64,000 bases of DNA, from positions 62,001-126,000 of the IMG/VR virus record IMGVR_UViG_3300023174_000039. The stretch is one strand, 5' to 3'. Both the position numbers and the translations under genes were made by a program. Shown here one piece after another: positions 34,496-42,761 of this stretch. The DNA comes from a virus. Below the pieces are notes generated by a model. It had not been told where the DNA came from. It did not search any database and saw nothing but the letters and a program-made list of their open reading frames with translations. How positions within the stretch are numbered: position 1 is the first letter of the stretch; every line of letters starts with the position of its first letter.

Positions 34496-35443
34496 ATGAG
34501 ATTAGAAGACCTAGCCACAAGATTATCGGCTGTTGAAGCCAAGTTAGCTACCCTAACTGGAACCACAGTTAACACAGACAGTGCCACAAGCATTGAAGAA
34601 CTAGACACAAGACTATCCATTGTTGAAATTCAAATTGAGCAGTTAATTGCTGTAAAAACACAACAACACGTTGACGCTATTGTTGCCGCAGCCGCACAAG
34701 CAGTTGAAAGCATCCAGGACGCTGTTGCAGAAGTAGTTGCACTTTCTCCAAGTGCAGAAGTACCAGCAGCCGCTGACATTGTGGCTGACGTTGTTCAAAC
34801 TCAAGCAGAAGCACCGGCTGTAGAGCACTCAGAAGTTGCTGACATTGTTTCAGCCGCTGTTCAAGCAGTTGTTGCTGCCGAGCCAGAAGTTGTCATTGAT
34901 ACAGTGGCAATTACAGAAGCTATTATAGCCGCTGTTGCTGATGCACCTTTGCCAACCAAAGCAGGAAATTCCATAGCAAATCAAAATATCTGCGCACCTG
35001 GCAATGAGCGAGTATGGTTATACCAAGGCAACATGAGCTCTACTCAGTGGGAAGATACACTGTTGATCAAGAGTGGTTACACTTGGTTTGCTCCAGAAGC
35101 AGACGTGACTTCTGGTGTTGTTATTGATGGTGATAGCCATGATGGAATCTATCACATTACTGTGGCCGATGCTGGTGGTAATGTTGTCATTCCAACTTCT
35201 GGCAAAGTATATACTTTTGTTCCACCAGCATCTGCAACAGAACCAGCACCAGAAGTGGTGCAACAGGTTGTTGACGCAGTTGTTGAAATCATTGCTGCCG
35301 CAACAGGTGTTGACACAGTTGCTCCTGAAATTGTACAACAAGTTGCTGATGCAATTGCAACTCCAGCAGATCCAGCACTAGACGCTATTGAAGCACGTTT
35401 AAATGTTGCTGAAGCCAAAGTTGATACCTTATTGGGCAAGTGA
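34496..35443 (+). CDS. Ala/Val-rich coiled-coil protein, probably virion
   Basis: 315 residues after AAGGAG. The N-terminal ~50 residues contain two related coiled-coil segments (LATRLSAVEAKLATL and LDTRLSIVEIQIEQL), and a third copy (IEARLNVAEAKVDTL) ends the protein. Between them are Ala/Val/Glu repeats and a beta domain at ~165-245. Such flanking coiled coils suggest trimerisation, as in head or tail fibres, but no homologue is recognised. A terminator lies 60 bases downstream. Confidence 0.75.
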   Translation: MRLEDLATRLSAVEAKLATLTGTTVNTDSATSIEELDTRLSIVEIQIEQLIAVKTQQHVDAIVAAAAQAVESIQDAVAEVVALSPSAEVPAAADIVADVVQTQAEAPAVEHSEVADIVSAAVQAVVAAEPEVVIDTVAITEAIIAAVADAPLPTKAGNSIANQNICAPGNERVWLYQGNMSSTQWEDTLLIKSGYTWFAPEADVTSGVVIDGDSHDGIYHITVADAGGNVVIPTSGKVYTFVPPASATEPAPEVVQQVVDAVVEIIAAATGVDTVAPEIVQQVADAIATPADPALDAIEARLNVAEAKVDTLLGK

Positions 35444-35504
35444 TCAACAGTATTTTTAAACCGGGCACAAAATAGCGTGCCGCTGGATTTGCGTAACCAG
35501 CACT

Positions 35505-35526
35505 AGCACCTTCGGGTGCTTTTTTA
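35505..35526 (+). terminator. Rho-independent terminator
   Basis: AGCACC, the stable TTCG tetraloop, GGTGCT and a run of T. It ends the coiled-coil protein transcript. Confidence 0.9.
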
Positions 35527-35591
35527 TACTCACTAAATCTTTGTTCTAGTGCAATAAATATTAACATAATAATAACTATAAGGTGAGTAAG

Positions 35592-36890
35592 ATGATAAAA
35601 AGAATTGCCCTAGGTCTGGCCAGCCTTGTGCTGGTAGCAGTTGCCACTGCACAAACTACCACTACGTCGGGTACAACTGGTGGAACAACCACAGGTACTA
35701 GTACGCTGATCAATCAAAATTCATCATTGACCGGCGGATACTCTTCAACCAGTCTAGTAGACACCAACAGCACCAGCAACAGCACCAGCTTGGTTAACTC
35801 AAACAGCAATACCACCAGCAACAGCAACAGTACCAGCAACAGCACAATCAACAGTACCAGCACAAACAACAACAATAACAACAGCACCAGTACCAGTGTA
35901 AACACCAACAACAATATTCAAAGCGGTACGGTGACCAACAACAACAACAATGTCAACAGCGGCACAATGACCTACAACAACAACAATGTGAACTCTGGTA
36001 CAATGACCTACAACAACAACAATGTCAATACTAGCACCAGTGTAAACACCAACAACAACAACAATGTCAACACTGGCACGATGACCTACAACAACAACAA
36101 TGTGAGCACAAGTAACAGCACCAGTGTAAACACCAACAACAATATCAACACTGGTGACATGACCTATAGAAACATCAACACAAGTACCAGCACAAGTACT
36201 GCCACCAACAACAACAACAATGTGAACACAGGCACGATGACCTACAACAACAACAATGTGAGTACCAGTGCTGCCACAGTTAACAATAACAATGTCAGCT
36301 CCAGCACTGCCACCAACAACAATGTCAACACTGGTGACATGACCAATAGAAACATCAGCACTTCATCTAGTACTGCCACAAACACCAATATCAATCAAAA
36401 TGCAAACGTAAACACCAACATTCAAGCAGGTGAGTTGACCAACAAGAACATCAACACCACTGAGATTACACAGCGAGTTATTCAACCACCTCCAACAGCA
36501 GTAGCACCAGCTATGTTGAGTGGCGGCAACGCTGACCTATGCTCAACTGGTAGTAGTGGCAGTATACAAACACAGGTATTTGGCATAAGTTCAGGTGGTA
36601 CCATGCGTGATATGAATTGCGAACGTCTAAAGCTATCCAAGACTCTGTACGACATGGGCATGAAGGTTGCCGCAGTTGCCACAATGTGTCAAGACCGTCG
36701 CGTGTTTGATGCCATGTTGGCTGCTGGAACACCTTGTCCATACGAAGGCAAAATTGGTGAGCAGGCCCGAGCACAATGGGATGCAAATCCAGACAAGATC
36801 CCAAAGATGCCAGAGGAAAAAATAGATGACACTTATAAGAAAATTGGTATTGGCGCTTTGCTTGGCGTTATTGTCAACAAGTTATTCTAA
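35592..36890 (+). CDS. Exported Asn/Thr/Ser repeat protein
   Basis: 432 residues. A clear signal peptide (IKRIALGLASLVLVAVATAQ) precedes about 260 residues of Asn/Ser/Thr repeats, including twelve-residue units of the type NNNNVNSGTMTY. The C-terminal ~120 residues form a folded domain with four or five Cys (ADLCST, MNCERLKL, TMCQDRR, TPCPYEG). Start ATG 35592 is five bases after AAGGTGAG. It may be a surface adhesin or a secreted fibre. Its last 65 bases also encode the next protein's signal peptide. Confidence 0.82.
   Translation: MIKRIALGLASLVLVAVATAQTTTTSGTTGGTTTGTSTLINQNSSLTGGYSSTSLVDTNSTSNSTSLVNSNSNTTSNSNSTSNSTINSTSTNNNNNNSTSTSVNTNNNIQSGTVTNNNNNVNSGTMTYNNNNVNSGTMTYNNNNVNTSTSVNTNNNNNVNTGTMTYNNNNVSTSNSTSVNTNNNINTGDMTYRNINTSTSTSTATNNNNNVNTGTMTYNNNNVSTSAATVNNNNVSSSTATNNNVNTGDMTNRNISTSSSTATNTNINQNANVNTNIQAGELTNKNINTTEITQRVIQPPPTAVAPAMLSGGNADLCSTGSSGSIQTQVFGISSGGTMRDMNCERLKLSKTLYDMGMKVAAVATMCQDRRVFDAMLAAGTPCPYEGKIGEQARAQWDANPDKIPKMPEEKIDDTYKKIGIGALLGVIVNKLF
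35940..36256 (+). repeat. 36-bp tandem repeats in the Asn-rich gene
   Basis: Two adjacent complete units (35940-35975 and 35976-36011) encode NNNNVNSGTMTY, and degenerate copies continue to about 36256 with spacers of Ser/Thr/Asn codons. The AAC-rich units are prone to copy-number change by slippage or recombination. Confidence 0.8.
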
Positions 36891-38694
36891 CAGCCAACAA
36901 GTTGATACAACAGGTAACCTGACTAACTTTACTAATCAGGCCAACAGTACAACCTCTACTTGGCAAAATGCCGGCACAATTGGTCAGCAGTTGACCTGCT
37001 GGGAAGCTGGCGGCCCGGGCTATTGTGGACCATTGCCCAGAGTTGCGGCCTGGGGTGCAGGGTCAAATGTCATCAACTTCTCCTATGGGTTAACTGACTT
37101 GAATCAAGTGGTCAATATTAAAAACGCATTGCCCAATTCAGGCACAGGACTACAAGTAAACGGATTTAATTTTACGTTCCAGGCCAAAAACGGCAACGGC
37201 TGGGACAATGGAATGACCGACACCTTGAGTGCTTATGTAAACATCTACAACAACACAAACTCAAAAGTATTGGAGAACTACAACTGGAATTTATCCTACA
37301 ACACACAGGGGTGGAGAAACTTTGATCTCAGCAAGACTTTCACAAGCCCATATGGTGCTCCTGATTTAGGCAACGCCCAGTATGGATTTGTGGGCAAGGA
37401 CAATAACTTTTGGGTTGGCCCTTATGGCCCTGAAATTATAAATGTTAATTTTGGTTTGAAGTATAGTGTTGATCCATGTGCCACCAATCCCTTGTACTCG
37501 CCTAGCTGTAAAGGATATGCAGACGCTCTTGCTAAATTGGCCCCAACACCGGTGGCTATAGCTACTGATGCACTACCACCCCCGCCCCCAGAATCTGGCC
37601 CACCACCACCAGGATCTCCACCACCTCCTGGCAGTCCTCCACCGTCAGATGCACCCATGGCAGGTCCGCCTCCACCCCCAGGAGCACCTGGCGCAGGCAA
37701 TAATCCCAATGCACCACCTCCAGCAAATCAACCACCACCCGGTGGAGGACAACCGGCTCGTCCTGGTGAAACAAAAACAGCCAATGACAGCAAAGCGGGT
37801 CCCAGTCTTGGCAATGTACTAAGCATGATCAGCAGTAATCAAGCCAGAATTGGCAACGAAACAAAAGCAGTAGTTCAAGCCGCAGAGTCGGCTGCTGCCA
37901 AAGATGCACAACAGGCACAGTCGCAAGCCGAATCTGTGGCTGCCACAGCAGTGATGCAAAGTCAGTCAGATACTGCAACCACTAATAACAATAGCACCAC
38001 AGCTAAATCTACCAGCAGTCAGACTCAGAATTCATCAATTGCATTGGCGTCGGCCACACAAACCACAGTGGGCAAAGTTGAAACATTGAAATCTGGCACC
38101 ACTGCTCAAGAAGCAACCGCTGCATCTCAAGCGCCTGCAGGACAAATTGAAACACTAAAAGGTGCAACTCCTCCGGTGGTCACAACTGATGTGGCCACTG
38201 TGGCTTCTGCGCCAGCAACTAACACAGGCCCTGCACCACAGTCTGCGGTCAACACAGCAACTGTCCAACCCACTACTGGTGCAGTTGAATCTTCACGTTA
38301 TGAGTTGTTTACATTGCGTGGCCCAACCAACACTGTTGAATTTGAAATACCGCAACTGGAAGGCATCAAGATAGGCACACGATCAGCACTGATGGATGCA
38401 ATAGAACAGCAGCCGATGGTTCAACAAACCGCAACACAAACACAGTCAACTTCTGCGGTGAATCGCAATGTGCAGGCCAATGAACTAGCCGGAGGTGTTG
38501 ACATTGCCAACATAGCACGTCAGCCTGCAGGCTATCAAGCATACTCAACTGCCATGCCTGATGTGGCATTTTATGCACCACGTGAAATATATCGTAATCA
38601 AGTCAACGTGGACAACGCAAGATTATTGCGTGGCTTGGGTAGTGATAGACTGCACCAAGAAATGGTTAACCAGCAGTATAAACTGGGAGAATAA
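36826..38694 (+). CDS. Large exported protein with Pro-rich and Ala/Gln/Thr-rich regions
   Basis: 622 residues. The signal peptide (LIRKLVLALCLALLSTSYS) is read from the same bases as the end of the preceding gene in another frame. Residues ~25-220 form a folded Asn/Gly/Trp domain, ~240-310 a polyproline region (PPPPP and PPPPGSPPP units), ~320-510 Ala/Gln/Thr low complexity with coiled-coil potential, and ~520-622 a folded end. It is probably an envelope-spanning or surface protein made together with the repeat protein. No family is recognised. Confidence 0.78.
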   Translation: MTLIRKLVLALCLALLSTSYSNSQQVDTTGNLTNFTNQANSTTSTWQNAGTIGQQLTCWEAGGPGYCGPLPRVAAWGAGSNVINFSYGLTDLNQVVNIKNALPNSGTGLQVNGFNFTFQAKNGNGWDNGMTDTLSAYVNIYNNTNSKVLENYNWNLSYNTQGWRNFDLSKTFTSPYGAPDLGNAQYGFVGKDNNFWVGPYGPEIINVNFGLKYSVDPCATNPLYSPSCKGYADALAKLAPTPVAIATDALPPPPPESGPPPPGSPPPPGSPPPSDAPMAGPPPPPGAPGAGNNPNAPPPANQPPPGGGQPARPGETKTANDSKAGPSLGNVLSMISSNQARIGNETKAVVQAAESAAAKDAQQAQSQAESVAATAVMQSQSDTATTNNNSTTAKSTSSQTQNSSIALASATQTTVGKVETLKSGTTAQEATAASQAPAGQIETLKGATPPVVTTDVATVASAPATNTGPAPQSAVNTATVQPTTGAVESSRYELFTLRGPTNTVEFEIPQLEGIKIGTRSALMDAIEQQPMVQQTATQTQSTSAVNRNVQANELAGGVDIANIARQPAGYQAYSTAMPDVAFYAPREIYRNQVNVDNARLLRGLGSDRLHQEMVNQQYKLGE

Positions 38695-38695
38695 T

Positions 38696-38788
38696 ATGAA
38701 CGGCGAACGCATCTACAATTTAGTGTGTGAAGCGATAATAGTCGTGGGATTTGCTGTAGTAGGGTGGTATCTAATTTTAGGAGAATGA
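38696..38788 (+). CDS. 30-residue single-helix membrane peptide
   Basis: ATG 38696 begins right after the preceding stop and the frame ends one base before the next ATG. The peptide has a short charged start and one hydrophobic helix (AIIVVGFAVVGWYLIL). The fit between two genes and the GGAG preceding it support translation. Confidence 0.6.
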   Translation: MNGERIYNLVCEAIIVVGFAVVGWYLILGE

Positions 38789-38789
38789 A

Positions 38790-39377
38790 ATGACGGAAGA
38801 AATAAAAGACGTAAATGCCAAGGTTGATGAACTAGAAGCAGCCGCAAAGAAGTATGCCAGCAAAGACACAGTGATCTCAATTGGCGGGTACGAGTTTACA
38901 CCAGCCAAGCTGATGGTGGCATTTACCATTGTGAGCTCCACACTGGGCGGGCTGTATGGCACATTTGAAGTGTACAAAGATTACATGGGTATGAAGAAAA
39001 AGATTGCCGAATACACTGCTCCGGACTTGAGTGGTTTTGACAAGCGACTGGCAGTGATTGAAGAAAACAGCCAAAAGACCAGCGACTATACTCGTGACAT
39101 CAAGACGGATTTGAAGAACGATTTGCGTCGTAATGAATCAGTAACTGAGCAAGTAGAACGCAGTGTCAAGACAGCACAACGTGAAACTGAAAGTGAAATG
39201 CGTGACATGCGTCGAGCTGTGCGTGAAGATCTAGAAAAAGCTCGTAACGAAGCCAGTGTTATCCGCAAGGAAATGGCTGATGCTCGCAGAGAAATTGAGC
39301 GTGAAGTTGTTCAGCTAAAGAAAGAAGTTGATGGCAAGATACAACGAGCCATCGATAATCCATTGGCCAACAAGTGA
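38790..39377 (+). CDS. Membrane-anchored coiled-coil protein
   Basis: 195 residues. An N-terminal acidic helix is followed by a membrane segment (~residues 42-62) and then ~110 residues of heptad-rich charged helix, Arg/Glu/Lys-dominated, ending with Asn-Lys. It is likely a dimeric or trimeric coiled coil anchored in the inner membrane. Spanin- or fibre-like roles are conceivable but unsupported. Its stop abuts the stop of the converging minus-strand adhesin gene. Confidence 0.76.
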   Translation: MTEEIKDVNAKVDELEAAAKKYASKDTVISIGGYEFTPAKLMVAFTIVSSTLGGLYGTFEVYKDYMGMKKKIAEYTAPDLSGFDKRLAVIEENSQKTSDYTRDIKTDLKNDLRRNESVTEQVERSVKTAQRETESEMRDMRRAVREDLEKARNEASVIRKEMADARREIEREVVQLKKEVDGKIQRAIDNPLANK

Positions 39378-39686
39378 TCACACGCCTGTAAATGAATACG
39401 CAGAGCCACTGACAAACACGCCGCCTGTGATAGTGACTGTTTGACTTGGTGCATTTGTGCTGACCACTGTGGCACCTGGCAACCCAACCACAGTCCACCC
39501 GGCCTGGATATCATAATAACTTGGTGATGGAGTAGTTGCCCAACTGCCACCTTGAAAGAAGAATCCAACAGTGCCGTTGCTGCCTGCCACGTTCTGAAAA
39601 CTTTGTGTTGTTTGTCCGGCATAGTTGCCTGGACCGATAGTCCATCCGCCTTGAATTGACCATCCGGGTCCAATTGATACTGGCAT
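39378..39686 (-). CDS. Small glycine-rich tail adhesin
   Basis: 102 residues beginning MPVSIGPGWSIQGGWTIGPG, an N-terminus shared with the larger protein at 41225-42133 (IGPGW...GAWAIGD). The rest is Gly/Ser/Thr-rich beta sequence. Matching N-termini suggest both attach to the same virion site. An AAAGGAAA site precedes the ATG on the minus strand. It is the last gene of the long minus-strand operon. Confidence 0.75.
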   Translation of the reverse strand: MPVSIGPGWSIQGGWTIGPGNYAGQTTQSFQNVAGSNGTVGFFFQGGSWATTPSPSYYDIQAGWTVVGLPGATVVSTNAPSQTVTITGGVFVSGSAYSFTGV

Positions 39687-39756
39687 AATTTTTCCTTTGT
39701 GTAAAAGACTTACAGGGGAAAAATGCTACCACTTCCAGTGTTAATGTTTGTTTTAT

Positions 39757-40443
39757 TTATGCTGATTTTTTAATTACCGCTTGAACAAGGCTGTCTATGC
39801 TGTTCACAATGGGCACACCTTGTTCACTAGCAATACCGATGCTTAGGGGCAATTCAGTACAGCCCAGCACAATAGCTTGAGCTCCATGTGTGATCAGGCT
39901 GTGAATCACCTGCATCAGCAATACCTGAGATTCCCCAATCTTGCCAGCCTTGATAAAGTCAATTGCAGGTTGTACAAAAAAGTCCATTTCAGCACGGTCA
40001 GGAACAATACATTTCCATCCCTGTTGCTCTAGTTTGTGTTGATAGATACCGTTGTCTATTGTGCCTTGTGTGCCCATGATGCCAATGGTGGTGTTGGCAA
40101 GTCCTAGTTCACGCAGTTGATCTGCTATGCTGTCCACTATGTGAGTGATGGGCACACCCATTTTTGCCATGTCATCATACCAATAGTGTGCAGAGTTGCA
40201 AGGGATCACAACATGATCACAGCCCACAGTTTTCAGTGCCTGTATGCCCTGCAACAACCACAGCATGGGTTGATTGTCACCGGCTTGCATGGCTCGGCTA
40301 CGGTCAGGTATTCTTGGCTCGTTCCACAACACAAAAGGTATGTGTTCTTGATCGGTTGTGGCAGGCGTTTGTTTTATGAGTCTAGTCACAAACTCTGCTG
40401 ATGCCGCAGGACCCATGCCACCTAGTATGCCCAATCGTTTCAT
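39757..40443 (-). CDS. Aspartate/glutamate racemase family protein
   Basis: 228 residues from ATG 40443. The family's two catalytic cysteines are present: VIPCNSAHYW and VLGCTELPLS. The N-terminal LGILGGMGPAAS and NEPRIPDRSRA are typical of the YgeA/aspartate-racemase group, which interconverts L- and D-amino acids without a cofactor. It is translationally coupled to the metal-dependent hydrolase gene and shares an operon with an amino-acid-binding protein and an acidic amino acid-type symporter. Confidence 0.92.
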   Translation of the reverse strand: MKRLGILGGMGPAASAEFVTRLIKQTPATTDQEHIPFVLWNEPRIPDRSRAMQAGDNQPMLWLLQGIQALKTVGCDHVVIPCNSAHYWYDDMAKMGVPITHIVDSIADQLRELGLANTTIGIMGTQGTIDNGIYQHKLEQQGWKCIVPDRAEMDFFVQPAIDFIKAGKIGESQVLLMQVIHSLITHGAQAIVLGCTELPLSIGIASEQGVPIVNSIDSLVQAVIKKSA

Positions 40444-41219
40444 ACTTTGCTGTGTTGCAACAACAACACAGTGTTGTTGTGTTGATTGGGATGAAAATCT
40501 CTGCGCATGAAGCTCAACCAAGGTCCGACCAACCCAGTCACAAATCCATTTTTCCAGTTGAACAACACAATCACAGCATCTTTTGCTGTGCGCCATTTCC
40601 ACAGTTGACGATCTGCACGTAGCAACACCAGGGTATTTCTGGCAATATCCCACACAAAGTTTGCAGTGGTCAACAGCATGCTGAGTCGCAGTTTACCGCC
40701 GCCAATGGCGTTGATAGTGTCCATGGCAACTGCTTTGTGTTCTATTTCTTCCACAGCATGCCAAGTCCACAACTGACGAAAGTGAGGATGCATGCTGTCC
40801 AACAGTTCAGGATGTGTCAACAAGTGTTCGGCAAAGATGGCAGTGATGTGCTCTAGACTCACTGTGCTGGCCAGTTGACCTTTTTTGCTGATTTTGGTTT
40901 TGATGTATTCTAGTTTGGCCAGTGCCAGTGCTTCCAAACGTTCAGCAGGCAAGCCTTGCTTGGTCAGCCAAAGATTGTATTGTTGGTGAGCATAACGATG
41001 CCAGTTTTCTTGTTTGACAAATGTGGCAATTGCTTGTTGTTGGTCAGCATCGGTGATTCTGTGTTGATAGTTTTTCACGCTGTCAATAAAGAAACGTTCA
41101 CCATGTGGGAATGTGATGCTCAAGGCATTTAAAAAATGTGTTTTGAACGCACTGTTATCAAAATAGTATTTTGGTAATTCCTGTGTCCAGTCTTGCTTTA
41201 GTGGTTGTTCTTTGAACAT
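40440..41219 (-). CDS. Predicted metal-dependent hydrolase (PF10118-like)
   Basis: 259 residues from ATG 41219. It contains the His/Glu pattern of PF10118: FVKQENWHRYAHQQYN, IFAEHLLT and WHAVEEIEHKAVAMD, consistent with a di-iron ferritin-like site. The family is of unknown activity. A hydrophobic helix follows near residues 175-200. The start lies five bases after the adhesin stop, and its end overlaps the racemase start. Confidence 0.82.
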   Translation of the reverse strand: MFKEQPLKQDWTQELPKYYFDNSAFKTHFLNALSITFPHGERFFIDSVKNYQHRITDADQQQAIATFVKQENWHRYAHQQYNLWLTKQGLPAERLEALALAKLEYIKTKISKKGQLASTVSLEHITAIFAEHLLTHPELLDSMHPHFRQLWTWHAVEEIEHKAVAMDTINAIGGGKLRLSMLLTTANFVWDIARNTLVLLRADRQLWKWRTAKDAVIVLFNWKNGFVTGLVGPWLSFMRRDFHPNQHNNTVLLLQHSKV

Positions 41220-41224
41220 ATTAG

Positions 41225-42133
41225 TTAGAAGGTAATTGATCCTGACCCCACAGTGGTCCACTTGTACACTCTATAGCCACCGGCAACTGTGACAGTTGGG
41301 CTACCAGTAGTGGCAGTTGCGGCTGCATATGAGTCTGGGTAACGAATGATCACGATACCTGATCCGCCACCTGCGCCAGACCCGTCGTTTCCCGGAGTCC
41401 CGCCGCCTGAGCCACCGCCGCCTCCACCAGTGTTTGGAGTTCCGGCAGTTGCAGTGGTTGCTCCTGTTGCTCCTGCACCACCGCCACCTGCACCACCAGA
41501 TCCAGCTGTACCACTGCCACCGCCACCAGCGTATCCACCGCCACCACCGCCACCTGCATAGGTTACAGATGTTCCAGATATTGAACTTGCTGTGCCTCCT
41601 CCACCATTTCCACCATTAGCTCCAGCATTGCCACCAACCGCACTGGCGCCGCCACCGCCACCAGCATGATAAGGAGGAGAAGTTGAACCTGATCCCCCGG
41701 AATTTCCTTGGCTTCCTGTCCCAGAACCACCCGATCCCGGCGCCGACACGCCGTACCCACCACCGCCACCAGATCCACCTGTTCCGCCGCCACTGGTACT
41801 ACTGGTATATGAATACGCACCGGCGCCACCACCAATAGATGTTATAGTGCTAAAAATAGAATCACCACCAGATGCACCTGCTTGTGTGCTTGAGTTTGGT
41901 GCGCCACCTGCGCCAACAGTGACCGTGATGGGTGTACCACTGGCTACTGCAAATCCTGTTGCGGTTCTAAATCCACCTGCACCCCCGCCCCCGCCATGTC
42001 GTGTACCACCTGCCCCGCCACCGCCAACCACAAGATATTCAACTGTGGGCGTAACTGACGGGCCACCACCTGTGGTATCGCCAATGGCCCATGCACCTGT
42101 AATTGCCCATCCGGGCCCGATTGTGAATCCCAT
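41225..42133 (-). CDS. Glycine-rich tail fibre adhesin
   Basis: 302 residues. After the shared IGPGW N-terminus (residues 1-25) comes a beta segment (VEYLVVGGGGAGG), then ~170 residues dominated by Gly, Ser, Ala and Thr, probably a polyglycine-II sandwich as in T4-like gp38-type adhesins. The C-terminus is SGIVIIRYP plus a final beta domain. It should set host receptor specificity. AAGGACA precedes the start. It sits, unusually, within an operon of metabolic genes. Confidence 0.86.
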   Translation of the reverse strand: MGFTIGPGWAITGAWAIGDTTGGGPSVTPTVEYLVVGGGGAGGTRHGGGGGAGGFRTATGFAVASGTPITVTVGAGGAPNSSTQAGASGGDSIFSTITSIGGGAGAYSYTSSTSGGGTGGSGGGGGYGVSAPGSGGSGTGSQGNSGGSGSTSPPYHAGGGGGASAVGGNAGANGGNGGGGTASSISGTSVTYAGGGGGGGYAGGGGSGTAGSGGAGGGGAGATGATTATAGTPNTGGGGGGSGGGTPGNDGSGAGGGSGIVIIRYPDSYAAATATTGSPTVTVAGGYRVYKWTTVGSGSITF

Positions 42134-42158
42134 GCTTGTGTCCTTATTAGACTCTTAT

Positions 42159-42761
42159 TTATTTTTTAAACAACAATGATGAAGCGATGACCAAGGCAGT
42201 CTGTGCAGCCTCTACGTCATCAGGCTGTTGTTTCCAACCCACGCTGATTTGTCCTATAAACACCCCGGGCTCGGCAGGCACACTGATACGGCACATGTAA
42301 TTCACACCGTTTTCTCTGTAGGCAAATCCAATTAGACTTTGTGGTTTGAGATAGGGACTGCACGGTATTTTACCAGACATGAGTCCAATCACATCATTGT
42401 TGTTGTCGTAGTTTTTGCTGAACAAGCCCACATCCAGGCCGTCGTACTGCTTGATTCTGCCACCATTGCGTGTGGACACAAACACAATTTTTCTTGTGTT
42501 TACCAGGGTATTGACCTCCATGATAGACACCAGTTCTACATCGGTGTTTTTCAACAAGAAATTGTAGGCTTCTTCATATCGGCCATTCATCTTGGGCAGG
42601 GCCTGTTGGGCACGATATGTGGCCATCATGGCATCTTTTTCGCTGTAAACAAACCAGCCCACAAAGCCCAGCACACACAGTAATATTACTGTGAATAATC
42701 TAAAAGGACTTTGCCCGATCCAGTTTAGTATTTCAAGCAGGGCTTCTTTGATCTTGTCCAT
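42159..42761 (-). CDS. Single-pass membrane protein with extracytoplasmic domain
   Basis: 200 residues from ATG 42761. One membrane helix (~residues 20-40, LFTVILLCVLGFVGWFVYS) is followed by a ~155-residue extracytoplasmic domain with two cysteines (IPCSPY, YMCRIS), which might form a disulfide. The start lies inside the end of the symporter gene, so translation is coupled. A sensor or transporter partner role is possible; no family is recognised. Confidence 0.75.
   Translation of the reverse strand: MDKIKEALLEILNWIGQSPFRLFTVILLCVLGFVGWFVYSEKDAMMATYRAQQALPKMNGRYEEAYNFLLKNTDVELVSIMEVNTLVNTRKIVFVSTRNGGRIKQYDGLDVGLFSKNYDNNNDVIGLMSGKIPCSPYLKPQSLIGFAYRENGVNYMCRISVPAEPGVFIGQISVGWKQQPDDVEAAQTALVIASSLLFKK

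Noticed and set aside
35461-35530. tRNA gene
   Set aside because: The compact GC-rich segment is a simple terminator with a TTCG loop; there is no acceptor stem or T-arm.
35714-35914. Leu/Val-rich minus-strand ORF opposite the Asn-rich gene
   Set aside because: It mirrors AAC/AGC repeats and resembles no protein; no start signal.
35940-36256. CRISPR array
   Set aside because: The 36-bp units are in-frame codon repeats of a signal-peptide protein, without unique spacers of constant length.
41346-41619. Pro-rich plus-strand ORFs opposite the glycine-rich adhesin
   Set aside because: They are antisense shadows of Gly codons and lack ribosome-binding sites.
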